Source: Sphingorhabdus sp. EL138 (GTDB lineage: Bacteria > Pseudomonadota > Alphaproteobacteria > Sphingomonadales > Sphingomonadaceae). Taken from it: a DNA stretch of 64,000 nucleotides. The translations under genes were made by a program, and so were the position numbers. Position 1 is the stretch's first letter, and every line of letters begins with the position of its first letter. This document shows positions 26,843-36,059 of the stretch, piece by piece. The notes beneath the pieces are model-generated. The model worked only from the letters and a program-made list of their open reading frames with translations. It was not told the DNA's origin and made no database searches. The stretch is taken from assembly GCF_900258045.1 (NCBI RefSeq), contig NZ_OGVD01000003.1:1-64000 (forward strand), given 5' to 3'.

Positions 26843-26880
26843 CTGATTGATCCAGCGCTTTTGCTGGTGCCAATCAGGAG
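26843..26880 (+). promoter_or_regulatory. Hairpin covering the ardC ribosome site
   Basis: Nested inverted repeat: CTGATTG (26843) with CAATCAG (26871-26877), and inside it CCAGC (26852) with GCTGG (26863). The outer right arm runs into the Shine-Dalgarno AGGAG (26876-26880), 6 bases before the ATG. The outer stem is identical to the one before the ParB-like gene. Confidence 0.6.
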
Positions 26881-26886
26881 AAAACA

Positions 26887-27825
26887 ATGTCCCGCAAATC
26901 AAGCCGTTCACAAAAGACATCACCCGCAGCGCGCATCACGGCAGCCATTATCGAAAAACTCGAAACCGGAACAAAACCCTGGGTGCAACCATGGCGAGGT
27001 CTTCCCGTTTCGCGGCCACTGAGGCACTGCGGAACTCCCTATCGCGGCATCAATACTTTCTGGCTCTGGATGGTAGCAGAGGCAGGCGGTTTCCAATCAC
27101 CTTACTGGATGACCTACCGGCAATGCGCCGCTCTGGGGGGCCAGGTGCGCAAGGGCGAGAAATCCACCATCGCCATCTTTTATAAAACTTATTCCAAAGA
27201 GATCGAATCCAATGAGGACAATGATCCGGAATCCGAAACACGCCGCGTTCTCAAATCCTATGCCGTTTTCAACGCTGTTCAATGCGACAATCTGCCCCAA
27301 CGCTATTCCCCCAAAACTGAAGTGCAAGAAAATGAACCGGAAGGCAGGGAGGAGGCGCTTGATAGGTTTTTTGTGTCGGTCGGTGCCAAAATCCGAGAGT
27401 ACGGAAGTGCGGCCTACTATGAACCGGTGCTCGACCGGATCACCATGCCGCCGGCGCATCTGTTTGAGAGCTATGATCATTATTACTCGACGCTCGCACA
27501 TGAATGCTCGCACTGGACTGGCCATGGATCGCGATTGGATCGTAATCTCAAAAGCCGTTTCAGAAGTGCAGCATATGCAGCCGAAGAACTGGTTGCAGAG
27601 CTATCAAGCGCTATTTTGGGCGCGGAGCTTGGCCTGCCAGTCAGTCATCTCGACAATCATGCCAGTTATATCGCCAGCTGGCTGAAATTGCTCAAAAATG
27701 ATGACCGCGCGATGTTGGCTGCTGCGGCGCGTGCCGAGGATGCGGCCAGTCTGCTTCTTGAACTGGGCGATCATAAGACCGCATTGGCCGATAAGGCCGG
27801 TGAGAGCTTCGCAGAAGCCGCTTAG
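26887..27825 (+). CDS. ardC: ArdC-type antirestriction protein
   Basis: 312 residues. N-terminal single-strand DNA-binding domain (~15-130: ITAAIIEKLETGTKPWVQPW, PYRGINTFWL, YWMTYRQCAALGGQVRKGEK) and a zinc metallopeptidase domain with HECSH (HExxH) near residue 204 and a distal Glu in AYAAEELVAELSSA. ArdC proteins protect incoming plasmid DNA from restriction during conjugation. It lies in the region of the element that would enter early, next to other plasmid-type genes. Confidence 0.92.
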   Translation: MSRKSSRSQKTSPAARITAAIIEKLETGTKPWVQPWRGLPVSRPLRHCGTPYRGINTFWLWMVAEAGGFQSPYWMTYRQCAALGGQVRKGEKSTIAIFYKTYSKEIESNEDNDPESETRRVLKSYAVFNAVQCDNLPQRYSPKTEVQENEPEGREEALDRFFVSVGAKIREYGSAAYYEPVLDRITMPPAHLFESYDHYYSTLAHECSHWTGHGSRLDRNLKSRFRSAAYAAEELVAELSSAILGAELGLPVSHLDNHASYIASWLKLLKNDDRAMLAAAARAEDAASLLLELGDHKTALADKAGESFAEAA

Positions 27826-28086
27826 CTAGCGGGCAGCTGTCTAGGCGTAATTCCACAACATCTCCTGAATAGTCGCCGCAACTTCCGCTTTCTTTTTGTT
27901 CGGAGGTGCCTTGGACCAGCAGGTCCGACAAGCGCAACCCGCGCGGGCTGCGGCCCGTGTGGCCCGCGCCAGCCTTGCCCCGCAAGTTTCCCGCCTTTGG
28001 CGGTGCGCTTGGCGTCCTACCGGTCCTGTCGGACTCCTCGCGGAAAGCGGATCGTCGCTTAGATGCCGCTTATCAGGAGAAAAATC
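27826..28086. other. GC-rich structured spacer between ardC and the DUF2493 gene
   Basis: About 260 bases, markedly GC-rich at 27930-28060, with an 8-bp inverted repeat GTCCGACA (27923-27930) / TGTCGGAC (28027-28034) and, next to the following gene, AAGCGG (28045-28050) / CCGCTT (28066-28071). A minus-strand open frame crosses it (ending near 27841, C-terminus KKKAEVAATIQEMLWNYA), but its Arg/Ala-rich body looks like a by-product of the GC content. Probably a leader or protein-binding region. Confidence 0.45.
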
Positions 28087-29049
28087 ATGGACAATAATTT
28101 CACCCAATCCCTTTCCGGGCTCGATCTTTCCGGATTGACGATAAAACAATCGCCCTTTGAACCATCAGACTTCCCAAAACACGAAGCGATCTCGCAAACC
28201 ATTGCTGCGGTCTGGTGTGACCTGTTTGCGCTGTTCACCGATACAGCCCTTGAAGCCGATGCTGAAATTCTCGCGTGGGGTTTCGTCAATCTCTTCCACC
28301 GCTCTGCTTGCCAAAAGGCGAAGCAGCTTGACCGAGCATCGGATGAAGTGCGCGCGCTGGTCGCATCCGCCGATGGCTCTGAAGTGCATACATCCAATCT
28401 TGAAGAGCAGATCGAACGCGCACAGGCTGCAGAAGCTTCGATGATCGCCTTTGAAGAAATGCGCGAGGTTGCTGCATCGCTCTACCTGCAGGAAACTCGC
28501 TCCTCGTGGAAGCCTGTCTCTAGTTCGCGCGCCAATCACGGCGCGATGCTCACATCAGCTGTCATCCATGGCCGCGATTTCCTGCGTGCGCGCAGCGAAA
28601 GCAAGCGCAAGGCATTGATGCCCGAGGGCACGCCCATTATCTTTGCCGGCGGCCGCACAAAGCAGGCTGATACCGAAGATGCCAAGACGTTTGCGAACAA
28701 CATCTGGGCGACGCTGGACAAAGTCTATGACGCTGTTCCTGACATGGTTCTAGTGCACGGTGGCGACGGGAAAGGCGCTGATGGTCTGGCAGCATCCTGG
28801 GCCGAGCGGCGCAGTGTTGCGCAGCTTACATTTCCATTGGATCGCAAACTGGGCGCGAGAGCGGGCTTCAAGCGTAACCAGCAGATGCTGAATCTACGGC
28901 CGCGCTATGTTATTGCATTTCCAGGTAACGGCGTACTGGAACGTTTGGTAATCGAAGCCAAATCACGCCGGATCACGGTTGTGGATCGGCGTGGTCCGCT
29001 CGGTACTTTCCCAAAGACTAAATCTTCTATCGACTGTGCGGCAAACTAA
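28087..29049 (+). CDS. DUF2493 (SLOG-like) plasmid protein
   Basis: 320 residues from the ATG with TCAGGAGAAA upstream. The first half (~1-165) is helical and unrecognised; the second half (~175-305) carries a DUF2493/YspA fold: FAGGRTKQAD, DMVLVHGGDGKGADGLAASWAERR, FKRNQQML, VIAFPGNG. SLOG-superfamily domains bind nucleotides or derivatives, and DUF2493 proteins are common on alphaproteobacterial plasmids with no proven role. The gene is the last of the left backbone block; the catabolic cargo begins ~100 bases later. Confidence 0.85.
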   Translation: MDNNFTQSLSGLDLSGLTIKQSPFEPSDFPKHEAISQTIAAVWCDLFALFTDTALEADAEILAWGFVNLFHRSACQKAKQLDRASDEVRALVASADGSEVHTSNLEEQIERAQAAEASMIAFEEMREVAASLYLQETRSSWKPVSSSRANHGAMLTSAVIHGRDFLRARSESKRKALMPEGTPIIFAGGRTKQADTEDAKTFANNIWATLDKVYDAVPDMVLVHGGDGKGADGLAASWAERRSVAQLTFPLDRKLGARAGFKRNQQMLNLRPRYVIAFPGNGVLERLVIEAKSRRITVVDRRGPLGTFPKTKSSIDCAAN

Positions 29050-29166
29050 CCAAAACGGATTCATTTGTCTCCTGACAGGCCGCTTAGAGTCAATTGCGGC
29101 TGCCTTTGGGCCGATTGCAGACGGTCTGCTTATGGTTGCTTTGGGTGCAAAAACAGCCCAACCAAT

Positions 29167-29661
29167 CTACATCTTCAACGGAATCTCCGTTGTTCTGCAT
29201 ACCGCGCGCAATGCAAAGCTTGAGGTTAAATGATCGACACCGGGCAAACTGGTCAGCACATTACGGTGTAGCTGTTCATACTCCGTGGCGTCGCGGACGA
29301 TGACATGGAGTAGATAATCATAATCTCCAGTCATCAGATGGCATTCGATAATGTTGGCGCATTTCACGACTTCAGCTTCGAAAGCTTCGATTGTGTCATG
29401 GTCCTGACTGCTGAGTGTGATATGGACAAAAGCGCTTTGACTACATCCGGATATTCGGCGATCCAGGATAGCGGTGTAGATTTGGATTATTCCATCATTT
29501 TGTAGTCGCTTGACCCGTTGATGACAGGCCGCAGGTGAAAGGCCAACACAATCCGAGAGGTTCGCATTGGTTATTCGGCCATCCTTCTGCAGAACATTTA
29601 AAAGTTTACGATCCATGCGGTCTATTGATGATTCATCAATTATATTTTGTGAAATAGCCAT
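29167..29661 (-). CDS. Lrp/AsnC-family regulator
   Basis: 164 residues: N-terminal HTH (LDRKLLNVLQKDGRITNANLSDCVGLSPAACHQRVKRLQNDGII) and a RAM/AsnC ligand domain (VKCANIIECHLMTGDYDYLLHVIVRDATEYEQL). Members sense amino acids and often control the adjacent divergent gene. Here the divergent neighbour, 106 bases away, is alanine dehydrogenase, so it is likely an alanine-responsive activator (AldR-like). This is the first gene of the catabolic cargo. Confidence 0.9.
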   Translation of the reverse strand: MAISQNIIDESSIDRMDRKLLNVLQKDGRITNANLSDCVGLSPAACHQRVKRLQNDGIIQIYTAILDRRISGCSQSAFVHITLSSQDHDTIEAFEAEVVKCANIIECHLMTGDYDYLLHVIVRDATEYEQLHRNVLTSLPGVDHLTSSFALRAVCRTTEIPLKM

Positions 29662-29767
29662 ACAGAAAAATATTATACATATATCTGATCATTTTGAAAG
29701 AATATACGAAGCACCTTTTTCCTTATCATTGGTAAATGAGTTCACCATCAAGTGAGAGGAAATTGCC

Positions 29768-30859
29768 ATGCGTGTCGGATCACCAAAGGAAATAAAAAAT
29801 AGGGAATTTAGAGTTGGGATCACGCCTAGCGGTGCCCGTGAGCTTATCGCTGCAGGTCATGAAGTTGTCATTGAGACACAGGCAGGCGCGGCAATTGGGT
29901 TTGCCGACGAAAACTATGCTAGTCAGGGATGCAAGATAGCAGCAAATGCCGATGAGTTGTTCGCTTCTGCTGATATGGTCGTGAAGGTCAAGGAACCACA
30001 GCCTGAAGAAATTTCGCGCCTCGAAGCACGTCATACACTATTCACCTATCTGCATCTGGCCCCTGACCCAGATCAGGCAAACGGATTGGCTAAATCGGGC
30101 GCGACCTGTATCGCCTATGAAACTGTCACCGACATTGCAGGAAAGCTTCCACTGCTGACGCCGATGAGTGAGGTTGCGGGACGGCTTTCGGTCCAGGCGG
30201 GCGCGAAATATCTGGAAATTGCCAATGGCGGTTCCGGTGTTCTTTTAGGCGGCGTAACCGGCGTAGCCCCTGCCAATGTCACCGTGATTGGCGGCGGTGT
30301 CGCTGGTCTGAACGCGGCTCAGATGGCGATTGGTCTTGGCGCCACCGTTACGGTACTGGATCGCTCTACGGATCGCCTGCGGGAGTTAAATGGGTTGTTT
30401 GATGGCCGCGCCAGAACTTTGTTCTCAACCGCCAACGCGGTTGATGAAGCCGTGCAGTCCGCTGACCTTGTGGTGGGCGCGGTGTTACTACCCGGTGCAG
30501 CGGCACCAAAAGTTGTTAGCGCGGACCAGGTTGCAAAAATGAAGCCTGGATCAGTGGTTGTGGATGTGGCCATTGATCAAGGCGGGTGCTTTGAGACAAG
30601 TAAACCAACCTCGCATGATGCTCCGGTTTATCTGGTCGATGAAGTCGTGCACTATTGCGTCACCAATATGCCCGCATCCGTTGCACGTACTTCGACAGAC
30701 GCTCTCACAAATGCGACCCTGCCTTTCATGCTGGCGTTAGCCAATAAGGGCCCCGAAACAGCGATGGCGGACAATCCTCATCTGGCCGCCGGACTGAACG
30801 TGCAGGCCGGAGAAATCGTTCATCCCGATGTTGTAGAATCGCTTGACAGGTTATCTTAG
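29768..30859 (+). CDS. ald: Alanine dehydrogenase
   Basis: 363 residues. The N-terminus [27 protein letters not shown] and substrate-site [11 protein letters not shown] are typical; the NAD-binding motif is [26 protein letters not shown] at about 176-199, and [18 protein letters not shown] is the catalytic-domain signature with [11 protein letters not shown]. It interconverts L-alanine and pyruvate plus ammonia with NAD+. A GAGAGGA ribosome site precedes the ATG. The stop codon overlaps that of the GABA-type aminotransferase on the other strand. Placed with transaminases, it probably recycles the alanine they make. Confidence 0.95.
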   Translation: MRVGSPKEIKNREFRVGITPSGARELIAAGHEVVIETQAGAAIGFADENYASQGCKIAANADELFASADMVVKVKEPQPEEISRLEARHTLFTYLHLAPDPDQANGLAKSGATCIAYETVTDIAGKLPLLTPMSEVAGRLSVQAGAKYLEIANGGSGVLLGGVTGVAPANVTVIGGGVAGLNAAQMAIGLGATVTVLDRSTDRLRELNGLFDGRARTLFSTANAVDEAVQSADLVVGAVLLPGAAAPKVVSADQVAKMKPGSVVVDVAIDQGGCFETSKPTSHDAPVYLVDEVVHYCVTNMPASVARTSTDALTNATLPFMLALANKGPETAMADNPHLAAGLNVQAGEIVHPDVVESLDRLS

Positions 30860-32139
30860 TCCGTCGTTTCTTCGAGCACAGTTTTCAAGATGGCAATGGC
30901 TTCTCCTAGATGGTCGAAACCAATAGTCAGTGCGGGCAGAAACCGAATGACATTTCCCCGAACACCGCAGGACAAGATTATCAAGCCCTTGTCCCTTGCG
31001 CTGGCGACAATTGTCTTCGTGCGTTCTGCATCGGGTTGATCCGGATTTTTGGGGTCAACCATTTCGATTGCAATCATCGCACCCAGACCGCGAACTTCGC
31101 CAATACCTTGATCCGATTGCCTGAACGCTTCCAACTGACCGCGCAGCCGCGACCCTATCTCGTCAGCGCGTTCGCACAATTTCTCTTCGTCGATAATATC
31201 AAGAACGGCCAATCCGGCCGCACAACCGAGCGCTGATCCGCCATAGGTCCCACCTAGACCGCCGGGAATGGGTGCATCCATAATTTCAGCTTTCCCGATG
31301 ACGCCCGAAATCGGGTAGCCGCCCGCCATCGCCTTGGCGACGGTCATTAAGTCCGGTTCAACATTCGCATGTTCAATCGCGAACATCTTGCCTGTGCGCG
31401 CAAATCCGGTTTGAATCTCATCAGCGATCAACAAGATGTCATGTTTGTCGCAAATATCTCGCAGTGATTGCATGAATGCTGAAGAAGCGATGTAAAATCC
31501 GCCTTCTCCTTGAACCGGTTCAATAATTATTGCTGCAACTGTTTCAGGCGCAGCATCTGCTTTGAAGATACGCTCAATCGCTTCAAGTGCGGATGATTCA
31601 GAAATGCCAAGCATATCGGTTGGGAATGGCACATGATAGACACCACCGGGCATCGGGCCAAAGCCGGTCTTATATGGCGCAACCTTCCCGGTAAGTGCCA
31701 TGCCCATCATAGTTCGACCGTGAAATCCGCCAGAGAAAGATATGATATTGGGGCGATCGGTATGTGCGCGGGCTATTTTCACAGCATTTTCGACCGCTTC
31801 AGCACCAGTGGTTAGAAAGATCGTTTTCTTTTTGCTTGTCCCCGGCGCTCTTTCATTGAGTCGCTGAGCCAGTTCCACATATTTCTCGTAAGGCGTAACC
31901 TGAAAACAGACATGAGAAAAAGCGTGAATCTGTTCCTCCACTGCGCGTGTGATTTCCGGATGATTATGACCGGTATTCGTCACAGCAATTCCGGAGGCAA
32001 GGTCCAGATAGCGTTTGCCTTCTACATCCCAAATCTCAGCATTTTTTGCTGATTCTGCAAACACACCGTGCATACTGCCGACACCGCGCGGGATTGCTTC
32101 CTGCCGACTTTCCAAAAGCGCCTGATTTGACTTGGACAT
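30856..32139 (-). CDS. gabT: 4-aminobutyrate aminotransferase-like class-III transaminase
   Basis: 427 residues, PLP fold type I. Motifs: [73 protein letters not shown] and [16 protein letters not shown] with the PLP-binding Lys near 272; [18 protein letters not shown]. This pattern is close to GabT, which moves the omega-amino group of GABA to 2-oxoglutarate. Related substrates such as 5-aminovalerate are possible. Divergent from the tetR gene across a region carrying several palindromes. Confidence 0.9.
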   Translation of the reverse strand: MSKSNQALLESRQEAIPRGVGSMHGVFAESAKNAEIWDVEGKRYLDLASGIAVTNTGHNHPEITRAVEEQIHAFSHVCFQVTPYEKYVELAQRLNERAPGTSKKKTIFLTTGAEAVENAVKIARAHTDRPNIISFSGGFHGRTMMGMALTGKVAPYKTGFGPMPGGVYHVPFPTDMLGISESSALEAIERIFKADAAPETVAAIIIEPVQGEGGFYIASSAFMQSLRDICDKHDILLIADEIQTGFARTGKMFAIEHANVEPDLMTVAKAMAGGYPISGVIGKAEIMDAPIPGGLGGTYGGSALGCAAGLAVLDIIDEEKLCERADEIGSRLRGQLEAFRQSDQGIGEVRGLGAMIAIEMVDPKNPDQPDAERTKTIVASARDKGLIILSCGVRGNVIRFLPALTIGFDHLGEAIAILKTVLEETTD

Positions 32140-32240
32140 TATATAGTCTCCCCAACTTCTTCCGGTCTTGAAAGTGTTTGGATTATTCCAAAATGCACAA
32201 TCATCTATCCTGATTCGCTTTGGCAGGGTTTAGGGTAAAA

Positions 32241-32275
32241 CACAAGATAACTTGGGTTAATTTGACTATCTTGTG
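32241..32275. promoter_or_regulatory. Candidate operator (CAAGATAACTTG) and inverted repeat between gabT and tetR
   Basis: The near-palindrome CAAGATAACTTG at 32243-32254 matches CAAGTTATCTCG (44830) and CGAGTTAGCTTG (37208) in two other promoter regions of this cluster. It also lies inside a 9-bp perfect inverted repeat, CACAAGATA (32241) / TATCTTGTG (32267-32275). A weaker copy, GGATAACTCG, occurs near 32297. It sits about 100 bases from both divergent starts. Confidence 0.55.
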
Positions 32276-32312
32276 CGATATGTTCGATATTTTGTTGGAT
32301 AACTCGAGGATG

Positions 32313-32334
32313 CTATGTTAGTTGACCAACATAG
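32313..32334. promoter_or_regulatory. Palindrome just upstream of the tetR gene
   Basis: CTATGTTAG / CCAACATAG, an imperfect 22-base palindrome ending nine bases before the tetR ATG. A placement like this suits autorepression by the TetR-family protein. Confidence 0.45.
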
Positions 32335-32343
32335 GGGAATGGA

Positions 32344-33012
32344 ATGTCGACCAGACAGGTAATCGGAAAGCGCAGATCAATCTCATCCATGCAATCGCGA
32401 GGTGTTGCCCGGAGAGAGGCGCTGGTCGCTGCAGCCATTGAAATGCTGAATGATCAAACACCTCAAGAACTGGCATTCAAGGCAATAGCTGACAAAGCGA
32501 ATGTGCCTGAGGGTTCGGCATATCACTTCTACGCCAACAAATATGATCTTTTTGCGGATGTCGCGGGAGAAATGAGCGAGCTTTTTCAAGAGGCGCAGTC
32601 CAAGCCAATTGATCCCGATAAAGTTGAAAACTGGCACGATATTGTTGGCGTATTGGTAGAACGCGGCGCGAATGTCTACAAACGCAACCCTGTGGCTCGG
32701 CGGCTTCTTATTGGTTCCACCACGCCTCCTGAAATCAAACAGATCGACCGGGAAAATAATCGTCGGATCGCGGCGATCATGGCCGAGCGTTTTGCCGATA
32801 TATTCGACATGCCCAACATTCCGGATTTTGAGCAGAAGCTCTATTATTTCATTGAAATCACCGACACACTCTTCACGGTCGAGCATCGTGAAAAAAGGGC
32901 CATAACCAATGAGATAGTTGAGGAAGCTAAACGTGTTGCTATCGGCTATCTCGGGACCTATTTACCAAGCATAATACCGCGCCGAAAAGTGGCATCAGAC
33001 ACTGATGCGTGA
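32344..33012 (+). CDS. TetR/AcrR-family regulator
   Basis: 222 residues. N-terminal HTH at about 22-70: GVARREALVAAAIEMLNDQTPQELAFKAIADKANVPEGSAYHFYANKYDLF, with the usual G.[ST].YYHF-like ending; the C-terminal ligand domain has no recognisable subfamily. Overlaps the MFS gene by eight bases, so the two are translationally coupled: a regulator with its own exporter or importer. Its operator is probably one of the palindromes upstream. Confidence 0.88.
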   Translation: MSTRQVIGKRRSISSMQSRGVARREALVAAAIEMLNDQTPQELAFKAIADKANVPEGSAYHFYANKYDLFADVAGEMSELFQEAQSKPIDPDKVENWHDIVGVLVERGANVYKRNPVARRLLIGSTTPPEIKQIDRENNRRIAAIMAERFADIFDMPNIPDFEQKLYYFIEITDTLFTVEHREKRAITNEIVEEAKRVAIGYLGTYLPSIIPRRKVASDTDA

Positions 33013-34141
33013 CACCTTGCGCACCAGTGAAGGTTCCAGATTTATCGTTTTTGGAAGTGCGGTCTCGGCTGTTTCCTCGCTCTATTTCCTAGTTCTCCCC
33101 GTTGTTCTGGGCGCTGCTGGACGGACGGGAAATTGGGACGAAACCGAACTAGGCTCGATAGCATCAGCCTATTTGCTTTTTTTTACAGTGGCAGGAGCCG
33201 CTAGCGCCGGGTTCAACGCTATATTTCGAGCAAAGTTGATTCGGGCATTGCCATGCTTTTTTCTTGGTGGCGGGTTTGGGATAGCCGCCCTGCAGTCGCA
33301 GAATCTCAATATGGTGATGCTGGGTCATGCACTGGCTGGAATCGGCGCGGGCGCGCTTTACTCGGTTAGTTTCAATCTTGTTGCGGCTAGTAAAAATGCC
33401 GGCAATGGATTTGGTTGGAAATTGACCGCCGAACAAGCGCTGGGAGCATCCGGCTTTCTACTATTGTCGGGCCTGGCTTTATCTTTTGCGGGAATGATGG
33501 CCGTATTGGCAGCTTTCTGTTTTCTCGCCGGAACGATCTTGGTTTTTGCGCCTTATGAAAAAATCATCGAGAAAGCGGCAACGAAATCCTCCGCTTTCGA
33601 ACATGGCTGGCGGTTTCTCTTAGCTCTGGCCGCAGTTGGTATTTTCATGGGGGCGCTTTCAGGGATCTGGGCGTTTTTGGAACAATTTTCAACCGAGGCT
33701 GGTGTCAGCGTGCAGGCATTTGGATATATCGGTTTTGCCAGCCTTATATTAGGCGGCGGTGGCGGAATGGCTGCTGGGTTGTTGGGTGATAGATTCGGCA
33801 ACGGCAAGCCCCTGATTTTTTCTGCGATCATATTGGTTTTCATAATCATTGGGCTAGCAACAGTTTCGGCGATTCCAGTGATCGGAGGAGCATTGGCTTT
33901 TCCGCTACTGTGGAATTTTACGATGGCTTATCAGCTGGCTATCGCAAGCAATCTTGATCCCGCCAATCGCTATGTTGGCTGGCTCTCTCCAACGGTAGCA
34001 GGCGGTGCAACATTGGGCCCGTTAGGCGCTGGATTCCTATTGGCCGGAAATGCGACTTTCATTCCGTTGCTGACAGTTACTGCCATTATTGCGATCGGGG
34101 CATTGATGCTAAGCGCAAATCTTTCGCGCGCGGCCGACTAG
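33005..34141 (+). CDS. MFS transporter (12-TM, YbfB/YjiJ-like size)
   Basis: 378 residues, almost wholly hydrophobic with about 11-12 membrane helices; glycine-rich segments (LGHALAGIGAGALYSVSFNLV) and GLLGDRFGNGKP between helices 8 and 9 follow the MFS loop motif. Coupled to tetR by an eight-base overlap. The second MFS gene of the cluster (36060) is similar in size and style, suggesting paralogues for related substrates. Direction of transport unknown. Confidence 0.82.
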   Translation: MRDTLRTSEGSRFIVFGSAVSAVSSLYFLVLPVVLGAAGRTGNWDETELGSIASAYLLFFTVAGAASAGFNAIFRAKLIRALPCFFLGGGFGIAALQSQNLNMVMLGHALAGIGAGALYSVSFNLVAASKNAGNGFGWKLTAEQALGASGFLLLSGLALSFAGMMAVLAAFCFLAGTILVFAPYEKIIEKAATKSSAFEHGWRFLLALAAVGIFMGALSGIWAFLEQFSTEAGVSVQAFGYIGFASLILGGGGGMAAGLLGDRFGNGKPLIFSAIILVFIIIGLATVSAIPVIGGALAFPLLWNFTMAYQLAIASNLDPANRYVGWLSPTVAGGATLGPLGAGFLLAGNATFIPLLTVTAIIAIGALMLSANLSRAAD

Positions 34142-34936
34142 TCAAACACCCGGCGGCATGCCCCCGGCGACAGGCAAAGCCACGCCAGTCAGATAGCCAG
34201 CGTCAGACCCTGCAAGAAAGCTGACGCTCGTGGCTATTTCTACTGGCGTTGCCGCGCGTCCCATCGGAATGGTGCTAGCCTCGAGCGCTTCGGCTTCGTC
34301 AATACTGATATTTTCCTGCTCGGCCATCAGTTCCATCGCGCCGCGCATCATATCGGTTCGTACTGACCCGGGGCAAACCGCATTTACGCGAATGTTATTC
34401 GGTGCATATTGCAGTGCTAGTTGTTTGGTTAAGCCGACAGCCGCAAATTTGGAGGCGGTGTAGCAGGCCGGGATGGATGATATGGCACCGACGCCGGAAA
34501 GCGAGGAGATATTTACAATTACACCACTGCCGCGCCTCAGGAATTCCGGGATGACAGCCTCGCAGAAATTTACCTGACCCATGAGGTTCACCGTCAATGA
34601 AAGTTCCCAATCCTTGGCAGTCAGCTCCATGAAATCGTGAGAACCAGCACCAACTCCTGCATTATTCACCAGGATATCTATGCCGCCAAATTTCTGAATT
34701 GCTTCGGCAACAGCAGTTTTGGCATCGGCGGGGTTTCCAACATCGGCTCCGATACAGGAAACTCGGTCTTGTTCGCCCGCATAGTCTTCTATGGCGGCAC
34801 TGATGCCATCGGAATCCGGAAGATCACAGATTACGACATTGGCACCCAGTTGCAGGAAACGATCAGCACATGCACGGCCAATTCCATCGGGCTTTCCCGC
34901 ACCAGTAACAATTACCGTTTTTCCAGTCATGGACAT
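34142..34936 (-). CDS. SDR-family NAD(P)-dependent oxidoreductase
   Basis: 264 residues, classical short-chain dehydrogenase: cofactor motif TGAGKPDGIGRA (TGxxxGxG with an insert), NNAG at ~88, catalytic Ser-Tyr-Lys in SSLSGVGAISSIPACYTASKFA and PG.VRTDM. Probably oxidises a secondary alcohol or aldehyde in the cargo pathway. Last gene of a three-gene minus-strand operon (MFS, zinc alcohol dehydrogenase, SDR) with a 12-base gap to the gene before it. Confidence 0.9.
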   Translation of the reverse strand: MSMTGKTVIVTGAGKPDGIGRACADRFLQLGANVVICDLPDSDGISAAIEDYAGEQDRVSCIGADVGNPADAKTAVAEAIQKFGGIDILVNNAGVGAGSHDFMELTAKDWELSLTVNLMGQVNFCEAVIPEFLRRGSGVIVNISSLSGVGAISSIPACYTASKFAAVGLTKQLALQYAPNNIRVNAVCPGSVRTDMMRGAMELMAEQENISIDEAEALEASTIPMGRAATPVEIATSVSFLAGSDAGYLTGVALPVAGGMPPGV

Positions 34937-34948
34937 GCTTAAGTTCCT

Positions 34949-36025
34949 TTATTCACCTGGCCGAAAATAGACTTTCCCGGCCTCTTTCTGGTTCAACAAC
35001 TCAAAGGCTTCCGGTGCTCTGGACATGGGAAGGTCATGTGTCACCAATTGATCGACCATCTTTTGAATCCACGGATCCCTCAGTGTCTGAATCAGATCGG
35101 TCCGGTGATTGCTGTTTACGTCGAAATGAGATGTGATCGTCTTGTGACCCCAACATAAACCATATTCAGTATTTAGAGCCCATTTTAGATCGCTACCCTC
35201 ATTTGCGGCATAGCCGAGCAAAATCAACGTTCCATAATGTTTGACCGCTTCCAAACATTTTTGTTGGTAATATGGATAACCGGAACATTCGAACGCGTAA
35301 TCAACCCCGCGTCCGTTGGGCGTGAAGTCCTTTATCTGATCGAGCCAATCATTGGCCTCAGGGTTTACAATATGATCGACACCTAATTCTGTTGCTGTTT
35401 TCATCCGGCCCTCGTGCCGACCAAGCGCAATGATCGTTGCACCTCGGTGTTTTAGATTGACCAACGTGGCGTGGCCGACAAATCCTACGCCGCCGATTAA
35501 GCAGACATGTTCCGGACCAATATGATGGTCACGCATAGCAGAATATGTACATCCAATAAGGCAATTTCCGGCTGCGGCATGTTTGAACGACAGATCGTCT
35601 GGTATTTTATGGAGCATGGCCGCTGGAACCAATCGATATTCGCAAAATCCATTGCCGCCCGAAGCGGATTTATTGGCTGCTTCTACATGTTTTGGGTATT
35701 TGAGATCAACACAATGCGTCGGACTAAGGCCGCCTTCACAGACGTGGCAATGTCCACACGGCCAACCTTGAAAGACAATAACCCTGTCACCTTTTTCAAA
35801 ACCCTTGGCCATTGGGCCAACATCCCAAACTTCGCCGACGCCTTCATGACCACAATGAACCGGAGATTCATGAAATTCAAAATAACCAGTCTGGTAAACA
35901 CGGTGCTCGATGCAATTGGGAGCGTAATGCTGTTTGACCACGATGAAATCGTTCATCGGTGTTGGCATGGGGGCCTCCACTACTTGAGCAAACCCCTTGT
36001 CGATCTTCAAAACTCTGTTTCGCAT
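34949..36025 (-). CDS. Zinc-containing alcohol dehydrogenase (MDR)
   Basis: 358 residues, medium-chain dehydrogenase. GHEGVGEVWDVG (catalytic zinc site), a structural-zinc-like cluster CGHCHVCEGGLSPTHC near 92-107, and NAD-binding LIGGVGFVGHATLVNLKHRG near 175. The residue at the first zinc ligand is Cys38 in APNCIEHR. Likely oxidises an alcohol or reduces an aldehyde made in the pathway. Middle gene of the minus-strand operon. Confidence 0.9.
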   Translation of the reverse strand: MRNRVLKIDKGFAQVVEAPMPTPMNDFIVVKQHYAPNCIEHRVYQTGYFEFHESPVHCGHEGVGEVWDVGPMAKGFEKGDRVIVFQGWPCGHCHVCEGGLSPTHCVDLKYPKHVEAANKSASGGNGFCEYRLVPAAMLHKIPDDLSFKHAAAGNCLIGCTYSAMRDHHIGPEHVCLIGGVGFVGHATLVNLKHRGATIIALGRHEGRMKTATELGVDHIVNPEANDWLDQIKDFTPNGRGVDYAFECSGYPYYQQKCLEAVKHYGTLILLGYAANEGSDLKWALNTEYGLCWGHKTITSHFDVNSNHRTDLIQTLRDPWIQKMVDQLVTHDLPMSRAPEAFELLNQKEAGKVYFRPGE

Positions 36026-36059
36026 TTCTTGCCTCGTCTGGAATCAAATCTGGAATTTG

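Noticed and set aside
27692-28149. Minus-strand small genes between ardC and the DUF2493 gene
   Set aside because: Arg/Ala/Pro-rich by-product of GC-rich DNA, no ribosome site, overlapping the start of a real gene.
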